Positions 1-5,501 of a stretch of DNA of 5,501 nt are shown in pieces (positions within the stretch are counted from its first letter, which is position 1; the number at the start of each line of letters is the position of its first letter). Origin of the DNA: Cytophagales bacterium (GTDB taxonomy: Bacteria > Bacteroidota > Bacteroidia > Cytophagales > Cyclobacteriaceae). A program made the translations under genes and the position numbers. A model generated the notes under the pieces. It was not told where the DNA came from and ran no database searches. It saw nothing but the letters and a program-made list of their open reading frames with translations. The stretch is from assembly GCA_029262935.1 (NCBI GenBank), contig JAJCYK010000003.1:1-5501 (forward strand), read 5' to 3'.

Positions 1-3000
1 TAATGTCTCCATCATAAAGGTTGTGATACTGGTTTAAGGTGTCTAAGGTAATTTTGGCTTCTTTGAACTTCTCTATAGAGGCATTTTCCCTAATGAGGAT
101 GCGGTTGCTATCAGGCACAATTTTGGCATCGGCAACATGCATATAGGGAATCCCTGAAACTTGCATTTCTAATTTCTCAATATCATAAAGTGCTTCTGCC
201 GCACTAAAAACTAAGGAGTCCATCTCGGGCTTAGTGGTATAAAAATAGGATTGTTCAAGATCCACATCTTCAGGCTTCTTCATGCTGATGAGTTTTTCAT
301 CTAAATTCCATCTTGCTTCACTAATCGATGTTCGTATCTGTGTAAATGGAAAGTCCAAAACCGACATGCCATCCACTTCGGATTTTATATCCGCATAGTT
401 CTTTTCCAGATCAAAATCCAAAGCAACACCTACAGCAGATAGCGAAGGTTTTTTGGGGTCTGAGGACTGGACCACAAATTCGGCACCTGTTGCCGAGAGC
501 CGGTTTTCTTGTAAGTGAAAGTTCTCGGACTTGGATTCCGAACCTCTGGTAGACAAGGTGCCATTTCCGAAGAAACCTTCGGGGGTAATAAGCGAAGTTC
601 CTTCCAAAGAAGCCGTATTAGCATAGAGTTGAAAAGGGCTTTCCTTTGTAGTTATGTACATGCTATCCGTTTTGGGAAACCACAACAAACGGAAGTTCTC
701 AGTGCTGGCATCCGGGAACGACGCCTCTTTAAGACGGCCCGATTTGGTTATGGCAGTTTGACCATCGGCACTTACTGAATCCGTATAGTATACAAAGTCC
801 TCGCTTGTAAGTGCGGTGGAAAGAAAATCAACTTTACCGCTAGATCGCAATCCACCTTTGTCCATGGTAATCTTATTGTATACAGTTCCGGTGCCGTTGT
901 AGGTTTTAAATCCTACATAAGGCAATTTATGTTCGAACCCCAAACTGTTGTCTTCCATAATGGTGAGTTCTTCCTCAAACTCTGGGAAAATTCCCCCGGA
1001 TGTAAATACTCCTTTGAATTTTATTACGCTAGGGTCACTACTACTGGCGCTGTCTAGCTCAAATGCTGGGATGGTAAAGTAGATGGATTTGTCATAAACC
1101 CCATTTAGGATCTCATCCCCATCAAAATATACTACTGCTCCCACGTCAGCTTTAAATATCGGGTATTGTGGATAGATCTTTCTGGCGGACTTATTGTTCG
1201 GCTTATTGATGTATAGTACTCCAGCAGTTTCTACCAATTGGTTGGTAATTCCCAATTTAACATCTTGGTCTAAGTCACTTCCTGGCTCATTCAGACTAAA
1301 TGTAATACTATCTATCTTTGGCAAGGCAATCAGAAAGCTGTCATAATCGAATCGAAAGTCTCGACCAATGAATTGGAAATTTCCTGCATTGATAAATCCG
1401 TCGAACCGAAAATCACGATTTTCCAGTAAAACAACTTGTTGGTTATTCGGTCTTATATGAACGTCCAGAAGTTCACTGATGTAAAACTTATTTATGCCTC
1501 TTATTATAAATTCGTTTTTGGCTAAGTCCAAGGTAGCATTGGACTTTGAAGGAGAAATAGAAGGGATCATTATATTGTCAAAATCTTTTCGATCCTGTTT
1601 GGAAAGAACGTAGTGATACCCTTTTCTCTTTATGGTAACCCAACCTGTTTCGCTGTTGAAATCAATATAACCTTCGCGCATCAAACCGCGCATGGCTCCT
1701 CTGATCTTTTCGGGATTCTGATTTAATCTCTTGGCCATATCATCTGAATAGAATTCATTGGATTTGGATTTCCTGGCATGGGCCACCGCCATCAGCAATG
1801 GGTTGAATCCATAGAGTGCTACTAAAGCATCGAATTTACCATCGTTGTAATATTCGTGTGATTCAAATTTCGAGGGTATCTTATTTTTAGCACTTAGTAT
1901 ACTGACGTCCAAGCTATCAGCATCCATGTCCCACTTTAGCATATCAGCACTAAAATAGGTCTTGAAAAAAGTTGAGGAGTAGGATATATTTTTGAAGCTC
2001 CCCTCATCTTTTAAAATCGTTACCATATGGTTTTGTGGGCGGTATCGAAATTGAACAGCTGGATTGTAAATAGAGTCACCTGAATGGATTATGGTTACTG
2101 CGGCACGCGGGGTGCTTATAACAGAGTCCTCTAGTTGAAAGCTTCGGGAAATCACTTTTAATTTTGACCCGTGCTTTCCGGTTATTTCTATCAACGTATT
2201 GCCTCCCATTAGAGAAGCACTATATACTCGGTTACCTCGCATAGCGAATCCACCCTTATAGGTCAATAGTTCATCCGCAATACCACTGATCTCGATGTTT
2301 TCTCGGAAGGAGACAAACCTGGGGTAGGAGTGATCTTTGGTCTTACCGCTCCCACTTCTATACTCAAATATTCCAGCGACTTCTCCAGATACTTTGTCCT
2401 TATAGTGCATTTTCGCATTGTTTGCCCGAACAAAAGGTTTGTCTACTTGGAAATTATAGTCTCCAAACTCACAATAAACTTCATCTGGACTAAGACCGGT
2501 AATGGACCAATCAAAACTACCTCCAGTACCTACAAAAGTACTTGACATGGGCATAAGTGATCCTGAGGTATTTTTTAAAGAGGCAGAATCGTTCTTGGTA
2601 ATGAAAACCAAATCCGCATTGGTCACTTTGATCAATGCCCCTACCAATTGAGGTTGAGGTTCGTCTGCACTAATTACCTCCTCTACCGTGGTCGTGGCCT
2701 CCTCATTTGTGTCCTCCTCTTCCCAGTCTGTATCCCAACTGTCATTACTTTCGTTATCCCAGTCACTATACCAATCATCTGACTCTTCTTTTTCAAGAGG
2801 GGCTTCCTCTTCAGGTTCTTTAGGCTCTTCAGATGCTTCTAGAGGGGCAGTCTCCCCCATAGCAAAAGCAAAATCAATAGCGCCACCATTTATATTTAGG
2901 GAGTTGTAAGAAGTCTTAAAAAAGGACCTTGACCCCAAAACACGGCGTGCCGTCAGGATAAAGTCCAACAAGCTTTTAGTGTTCCCACTTTCAGCTGATT

Positions 3001-3349
3001 GTGCCAAGGTATTTATCAAATTAGAAAATACCGTAGGGCTTACCTCTGAATGGCCAGAAGCTTCCACCAATAAGCCTACTAAGCGATCGAAATGCACTTT
3101 TTTTACCTTTTTCTCGGCCAGGAATTTGGCGGTAATGATAATTTTCGCCTTTTGATCGCCGCTAAATTCACTACCCCATAACTGCTCAAAATCTGCGGAA
3201 GTTTGCGCTGGTTGACCTTCAGTACTAACGGTGAGTAACGTGCCTAATTCCTTAACAAAGGCATTAGGGTCATCTGACAAGTTGTAATTCTGTGCTTGAA
3301 TAGCACCAGGAAATAGCAACAACCAAAAAATAATGTAACGTAGGTTCAT
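1..3349 (-). CDS. Very large secreted protein of unknown function, N-terminal 1116 codons (C-terminus off the left edge)
   Basis: The frame is open from the ATG at 3347-3349 to the window edge with no stop, giving 1116 codons. Residues 1-19 form a signal peptide (charged start MNLR, hydrophobic core IIFWLLLF, likely cleavage after IQA), so the product is exported, probably to the periplasm or outer surface. Residues 20-160 look mainly alpha-helical. Residues 165-232 are a strongly acidic, Pro/Glu/Trp-containing linker. Residues 235-490 are rich in short alternating beta strands, residues 514-585 resemble a winged helix, and residues 605-1116 are again beta-rich, with turns of the type GxxxxG and FxFD. 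The start is 10 bases after the prmA stop, and the signal peptide begins immediately there, which supports this start; no clear Shine-Dalgarno is present. I do not recognise a named family; large uncharacterised exported proteins of similar texture are common in Bacteroidota. A beta-solenoid or LptA/AsmA-like groove fold is a guess from strand texture only. The reality of the gene is near certain; its function is unknown. Confidence 0.93.
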   Translation of the reverse strand, partial: MNLRYIIFWLLLFPGAIQAQNYNLSDDPNAFVKELGTLLTVSTEGQPAQTSADFEQLWGSEFSGDQKAKIIITAKFLAEKKVKKVHFDRLVGLLVEASGHSEVSPTVFSNLINTLAQSAESGNTKSLLDFILTARRVLGSRSFFKTSYNSLNINGGAIDFAFAMGETAPLEASEEPKEPEEEAPLEKEESDDWYSDWDNESNDSWDTDWEEEDTNEEATTTVEEVISADEPQPQLVGALIKVTNADLVFITKNDSASLKNTSGSLMPMSSTFVGTGGSFDWSITGLSPDEVYCEFGDYNFQVDKPFVRANNAKMHYKDKVSGEVAGIFEYRSGSGKTKDHSYPRFVSFRENIEISGIADELLTYKGGFAMRGNRVYSASLMGGNTLIEITGKHGSKLKVISRSFQLEDSVISTPRAAVTIIHSGDSIYNPAVQFRYRPQNHMVTILKDEGSFKNISYSSTFFKTYFSADMLKWDMDADSLDVSILSAKNKIPSKFESHEYYNDGKFDALVALYGFNPLLMAVAHARKSKSNEFYSDDMAKRLNQNPEKIRGAMRGLMREGYIDFNSETGWVTIKRKGYHYVLSKQDRKDFDNIMIPSISPSKSNATLDLAKNEFIIRGINKFYISELLDVHIRPNNQQVVLLENRDFRFDGFINAGNFQFIGRDFRFDYDSFLIALPKIDSITFSLNEPGSDLDQDVKLGITNQLVETAGVLYINKPNNKSARKIYPQYPIFKADVGAVVYFDGDEILNGVYDKSIYFTIPAFELDSASSSDPSVIKFKGVFTSGGIFPEFEEELTIMEDNSLGFEHKLPYVGFKTYNGTGTVYNKITMDKGGLRSSGKVDFLSTALTSEDFVYYTDSVSADGQTAITKSGRLKEASFPDASTENFRLLWFPKTDSMYITTKESPFQLYANTASLEGTSLITPEGFFGNGTLSTRGSESKSENFHLQENRLSATGAEFVVQSSDPKKPSLSAVGVALDFDLEKNYADIKSEVDGMSVLDFPFTQIRTSISEARWNLDEKLISMKKPEDVDLEQSYFYTTKPEMDSLVFSAAEALYDIEKLEMQVSGIPYMHVADAKIVPDSNRILIRENASIEKFKEAKITLDTLNQYHNLYDGDI
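1595..1810 (-). other. Winged-helix-like segment within the large secreted protein
   Basis: Residues 514-585 can be read as helix (FNPLLMAVAHARKS), helix (SDDMAKRLNQ), turn at NP, a basic helix (EKIRGAMRGLMREGY), then a beta hairpin (IDFNSETGWVTIKRKG) ending in YHYVLSK. That order matches a winged helix-turn-helix, where a short helix, a second helix and a wing follow each other. The host protein has a signal peptide, so DNA binding is not expected; the fold may serve as a structural or protein-binding module. This is assignment by eye, not by profile search. Confidence 0.5.
2654..2857 (-). other. Acidic, Trp-containing low-complexity linker inside the large secreted protein
   Basis: Residues 165-232 of the large protein are dominated by Glu and Asp, with Pro in the first half (EEPKEPEEEAP). 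The second half carries a spaced aromatic pattern, DDWYSDWD, then SWDTDWEEED, giving Trp at residues 193, 197, 205 and 209. It separates the helical N-terminal region from the beta-rich body and is probably disordered. Such segments can act as flexible spacers or bind metal ions or basic surfaces; which applies here cannot be told from sequence. Confidence 0.75.
3293..3349 (-). other. Signal peptide of the large secreted protein
   Basis: Residues 1-19 read MNLRYIIFWLLLFPGAIQA, followed by QNYN. There is one Arg near the start, an uninterrupted hydrophobic core and a small residue at -1. No Cys lies at the cleavage point, so a Sec signal peptidase I substrate is more likely than a lipoprotein. 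Confidence 0.85.
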
Positions 3350-3359
3350 TTTCTATCCG

Positions 3360-4184
3360 TTAATTCAACTCAAAAATCAAACAAGCCCAATTGTTTGTTA
3401 TGGTTTGCCCACTGATTAGTAATCCATTAGCCTCACTTATGTTAACGATTTGAGGAAGATCTTCGGTATAAAATCCACTAATAATTAAATGCCCTGGTTG
3501 TTTCATCAGGGTTTTATAGACGGGAATTTCTTCCAAAAGAACATTCCTGTTGATATTTGCCAGAATCACATCAAAGCCGGAACTTAAGTTAAGCGAGGAC
3601 ACCGTCCCCTGGACAACCTCAATATTTTGACATTCGTTTATTTGTACATTTTCCTGGGCATTTTCTACGGACCAAGTGTCAAGATCAACTCCTAGTACTG
3701 TACTCGCCCCTAATTTTTCTGCCAGAATACTGAGTATCCCAGTACCACAACCGACATCCAACACTGATTTCTCTTGATGATTCAAAGCTAACTGCTGTTG
3801 CATCATCTGACTGGTAGTTTCGTGATGTCCTGTACCAAAAGACATCTTAGGATTGATAACAACTTCATATTTATAAGCAGATGAAGGTGCATGAAAACTT
3901 GCACGAACGCGACAATCCTGGCCCACGGTAATAGGGTTAAAGTTGCTTTCCCACGTTTCATTCCAATTTTGCTGGGCGATTTCCTGGGCTTGAAAGTTTC
4001 CTGCTTGTGGATAATGTGCCAACATACGCTGCAAATTTCTCTGGTTGTAATCTGGTGCGGACTGATAGGCTTTAAGTCCACCTTCCGTATCCATAAACCC
4101 TTCATACCCCAATTCCCATAGCTCCGCCGTGAGTATCTCTCTTAGATGCTCATCACAAGGAATTTCTATCTCAACATAATTCAT
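3360..4184 (-). CDS. prmA: Ribosomal protein L11 methyltransferase PrmA
   Basis: This 274-residue protein is a cytoplasmic SAM-dependent methyltransferase that methylates ribosomal protein L11; in the E. coli enzyme, trimethylation falls on the N-terminal amine and two lysines. Residues 1-85 form the substrate-recognition domain, ending in the typical NWNETWESNF. The catalytic domain shows the family signature FGTGHHETT (116-124), the SAM-binding motif I LDVGCGTGILSI (142-153), the acidic motif II GVDLD (165-169), motif IV LANINRNVL (208-216) and ISGFY (235-239). The length is normal for Bacteroidota, slightly shorter than the 293-residue E. coli protein. The start MNYVEIEIP overlaps the upstream stop by one base (TAATG), implying translational coupling to the repeat protein before it. 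An AGGA lies 11 bases upstream of the ATG, too distant to be a strong ribosome binding site. All key motifs are intact and the identification is firm. Confidence 0.96.
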   Translation of the reverse strand: MNYVEIEIPCDEHLREILTAELWELGYEGFMDTEGGLKAYQSAPDYNQRNLQRMLAHYPQAGNFQAQEIAQQNWNETWESNFNPITVGQDCRVRASFHAPSSAYKYEVVINPKMSFGTGHHETTSQMMQQQLALNHQEKSVLDVGCGTGILSILAEKLGASTVLGVDLDTWSVENAQENVQINECQNIEVVQGTVSSLNLSSGFDVILANINRNVLLEEIPVYKTLMKQPGHLIISGFYTEDLPQIVNISEANGLLISGQTITNNWACLIFELN

Positions 4185-4186
4185 TA
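4182..4186 (-). promoter_or_regulatory. TAATG stop/start overlap coupling the repeat protein to prmA
   Basis: On the minus strand the stop TAA of the 118-residue gene and the start ATG of prmA share one A, reading TAATG. Such overlaps normally allow terminating ribosomes to reinitiate, keeping output of the two genes linked. The overlap itself is seen directly; coupling is inferred. Confidence 0.8.
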
Positions 4187-4540
4187 GTTATTGCATCCTG
4201 CAAAGGATAGAATATCGGTATAGTAAATAGCAAAATCTGCAAACCCTTGATTGTCAACAAAGTATATGGTAAAATGCGCAAATGCAGGCGCTTCAGTTTC
4301 GAACCACAAACCAGGCTTGTCCGCGAAAAGTCTGTTGTCTTCCATGTATACTACCAAATCTGCAAAAGCTTCTGATTCTTCCAGGTAAACTTTGAAATTT
4401 GCCTCGTTCGGGTTGTCAGTGATAAACACTTGCCCGTACAACTGGCATACATCAAACGATTGCCCATATGCTTCCGTTCCACCAATGTCAATTAAACCCA
4501 GTATAAAAATAAGCCTCAAAAAGCGATAAAAATGATTCAT
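4184..4540 (-). CDS. Small exported repeat protein, probable DUF6150 / 7(1) septoil knot family
   Basis: This is a 118-residue protein of unknown biochemical role. Residues 1-27 are a signal peptide: basic start with two Arg, hydrophobic core LIFILGLIDIGG, likely cleavage after EAYGQ or nearby. The mature part is six tandem units of 13-14 residues (38-118), each beginning with an aliphatic-aromatic pair and most ending in FAD or a variant: VF..NEANFK, VY..AFADLV, VY..LFADKPG, LW..AFAHFT, IY..GFADFA, IY..SFAGC. From memory this pattern matches DUF6150, now described as the 7(1) septoil knot family, small proteins predicted to form one of the most complex known protein knots. Cys32 and Cys116 bracket the repeats and could form a disulfide outside the cytoplasm. 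The gene follows tpiA by 39 bases and overlaps prmA by one base. Family assignment is likely but not checked by profile; function is unknown. Confidence 0.88.
   Translation of the reverse strand: MNHFYRFLRLIFILGLIDIGGTEAYGQSFDVCQLYGQVFITDNPNEANFKVYLEESEAFADLVVYMEDNRLFADKPGLWFETEAPAFAHFTIYFVDNQGFADFAIYYTDILSFAGCNN
4187..4429 (-). repeat. Six tandem 13-14 residue coding repeats
   Basis: Residues 38-118 of the small exported protein divide into units starting at residues 38, 51, 64, 78, 92 and 105. The consensus is [V/I/L][Y/F/W], four to six variable often acidic residues, then [A/F/S]FA[D/H/G]. The repeats are clear in protein but poorly conserved in DNA, so they are ancient and kept by selection on the fold rather than recent slippage products. 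Confidence 0.85.
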
Positions 4541-4546
4541 TTGACT

Positions 4547-4563
4547 ATCAATATTACATTGAT
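4547..4563. repeat. Short AT-rich inverted repeat between tpiA and the repeat-protein gene
   Basis: ATCAAT and ATTGAT flank a 5-base loop in the 39-base gap between the tpiA stop and the next ATG. The 6-base stem is AT-rich and lacks a U tract on the minus strand, so it is not a convincing terminator. It sits 7 bases upstream of the start of the small gene and could slightly affect initiation there; it may also be chance. Confidence 0.3.
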
Positions 4564-4579
4564 GGGTTTGACGGTTCTT

Positions 4580-5341
4580 TTAAAGACTGTTAATAATGGC
4601 CATAAAATCTTCCGCATTTAAGCTTGCTCCTCCAATTAGGCCCCCGTCTACATCGGGCCCTGCAAAAATTTCTGAAGCATTACCCGGTTTACAACTCCCA
4701 CCGTACAGTATAGGTATATTGCCAGCAATTTCCTGGCCAAACTTGCTAGCCAGATGGTTTCTTATTCCTTCGTGCATTTCTTGAGCTTGGGCCGCGGAGG
4801 CCGTTTTCCCTGTTCCTATGGCCCAAATAGGTTCATAGGCAACTACCAGACTTCCGATTTGTTCATCGGTCAAATGGAACAGGCTAGAAGTTAGTTGATG
4901 ACAAACATACTCCATTTGATCGTTGGATTCTCTAATTGAAAGTGGTTCACCACAACAGAAGATGGGCGTTAACCCCTCGCTTAATGCAGCATCTACTTTT
5001 CGTGACAACAGCTCATTACTTTCCTTAAAATATTCCCTTCTTTCGCTATGACCGATTATTACATAAGTAACACCTACCGACTTTAGCATGGCACATGATA
5101 TCTCACCGGTAAAAGCACCTGACGGTTCCTGATGACAATTCTGGGCGGCCACCTGCAACATCGTGGTACTCGCGGTTAATTTAGCTACTTGTGGTAGATG
5201 TATAAAGGGTGTACCCAATACCCCAAGTACATTCAGGGATGGTTGCTGGTTCATTAGTTCCACAATTTGAGTAGTAAGGTTAATTCCTTGCTCCAAATCG
5301 TTGTTCATTTTCCAATTTCCAGCTACTAGTTTTTGTCTCAT
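4580..5341 (-). CDS. tpiA: Triosephosphate isomerase
   Basis: This 253-residue cytoplasmic TIM-barrel enzyme interconverts dihydroxyacetone phosphate and glyceraldehyde 3-phosphate in glycolysis and gluconeogenesis. The full catalytic set is visible: Asn9 and Lys11 in AGNWKMN, the electrophilic His98 in IIGHSERR, and the base Glu170 in VAYEPIWAIGTGKTA, which runs into the mobile loop 6. Phosphate-binding loops are YGGS (213-216) and GGLIGGASL (233-241). The length is the usual 250 or so residues. The ATG used begins two residues before the conserved KLVAGNWK strand, as expected, so the start is secure; the upstream 34 bases are AT-rich without a Shine-Dalgarno, as is common in Bacteroidota. 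It follows uvrA closely and precedes the secreted repeat-protein gene and prmA. A tpiA-prmA neighbourhood is, from memory, recurrent in Bacteroidota. Nothing is missing or unusual. Confidence 0.98.
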   Translation of the reverse strand: MRQKLVAGNWKMNNDLEQGINLTTQIVELMNQQPSLNVLGVLGTPFIHLPQVAKLTASTTMLQVAAQNCHQEPSGAFTGEISCAMLKSVGVTYVIIGHSERREYFKESNELLSRKVDAALSEGLTPIFCCGEPLSIRESNDQMEYVCHQLTSSLFHLTDEQIGSLVVAYEPIWAIGTGKTASAAQAQEMHEGIRNHLASKFGQEIAGNIPILYGGSCKPGNASEIFAGPDVDGGLIGGASLNAEDFMAIINSL

Positions 5342-5375
5342 TATTTATGGTTGAAGTATGTAAGTAAAGATAATT

Positions 5376-5501
5376 TTAATCCACCAGCCCCTGGTCTAAT
5401 TTGGGTTTTAAGAATTGTGCAGTATGGTTGTTCTTTAAAGCTGCCAAGTCCTCAGGTGTTCCACTAAAACACAGTTTTCCGCCGTTTTCACCACCTTCCG
5501 G
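5376..5501 (-). CDS. uvrA: Excinuclease ABC subunit UvrA, C-terminal 41 residues (partial)
   Basis: The frame enters from the right edge and ends at TAA (5376-5378). The 41 residues begin PEGGENGGKLCFSGTPEDLA, then continue with NNHTAQFLKPKL. The [G]PEGG..GG.....GTPE.L pattern followed by a Tyr/His-Thr-x-x-[F/Y]L end is the characteristic C-terminus of UvrA, the ATP-dependent damage-recognition subunit of nucleotide excision repair, just after its second ABC ATPase cassette. The rest of the protein, including the zinc-binding and ATPase motifs, lies outside the window, so integrity cannot be judged and the copy could be a UvrA paralogue. A 34-base gap separates it from tpiA, so read-through is plausible. 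Confidence 0.85.
   Translation of the reverse strand, partial: PEGGENGGKLCFSGTPEDLAALKNNHTAQFLKPKLDQGLVD

Noticed and set aside
346..778. Short open frames on both strands (68, 64 and 87 codons)
   Set aside because: They lie entirely within the continuous minus-strand frame of the large secreted protein, have no family resemblance, and overlap each other; they are shadow frames.
1595..1810. The winged-helix-like segment as a separate transcription factor gene
   Set aside because: It is in frame with the large protein, with no stop codon on either side and no intergenic gap, so it is an internal segment, not its own gene.
2688..2909. Plus-strand Ser-rich 73-codon frame
   Set aside because: It is the antisense of the acidic linker: Glu/Asp codons read backwards give Ser/Leu-rich runs. 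There is no start context or independent support.
3803..4121. Open frames on both strands inside prmA (100 and 76 codons)
   Set aside because: They overlap the well-supported prmA frame, which carries all methyltransferase motifs; neither alternative shows recognisable features.
5365..5372. TATCTTTA upstream of tpiA as a Bacteroidota -7 promoter element (TAnnTTTG)
   Set aside because: The final G is missing and I find no TTTG element at the expected distance upstream, so the match is no better than chance in AT-rich spacer.
5383..5395. Hairpin ACCAG-CCC-CTGGT near the end of uvrA as a terminator
   Set aside because: The stem is only 5 pairs with a 3-base loop, it lies before the uvrA stop codon, and no U tract follows on the minus strand.

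Overview
The window reads as a stretch of a Bacteroidota chromosome, probably from a Cytophagales-type marine or soil bacterium. This is inferred from moderate AT richness, the lack of strong Shine-Dalgarno sequences, the gene families present and their order; no rRNA or other direct taxonomic marker is in view. Every convincing gene lies on the minus strand, so the biological reading direction runs from position 5501 down to 1. I see no credible gene on the plus strand: plus-strand open frames are shadows of minus-strand genes.

In transcription order the layout is: (1) the last 41 codons of an excinuclease UvrA gene (5376-5501, cut by the right edge); (2) a complete triosephosphate isomerase gene, tpiA (4580-5341); (3) a 118-residue secreted protein of six short repeats, best matched to the DUF6150 / '7(1) septoil knot' family (4184-4540); (4) prmA, the ribosomal protein L11 methyltransferase (3360-4184), whose start overlaps the preceding stop as TAATG; (5) the first 1116 codons of a very large secreted protein of unknown function (1-3349, cut by the left edge). 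Spacings are 34, 39, -1 and 10 bases, so the genes look like one transcription unit or a tightly packed directional cluster. I found no convincing internal terminator.

UvrA, TpiA and PrmA are conserved cytoplasmic housekeeping proteins of DNA repair, glycolysis and ribosomal protein modification. The other two gene products carry signal peptides and act outside the cytoplasm. No functional link between the two groups is visible, so the clustering may reflect conserved order or shared growth-linked expression.

The parts worth attention are the small repeat protein, which is probably deeply knotted and has two cysteines bracketing the repeat region, and the giant secreted protein. The latter combines a signal peptide, a helical N-terminal region, an acidic tryptophan-bearing linker, long beta-rich stretches and an internal segment resembling a winged helix. 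There are no tRNAs, rRNAs, mobile elements, CRISPR arrays or phage genes in the window.
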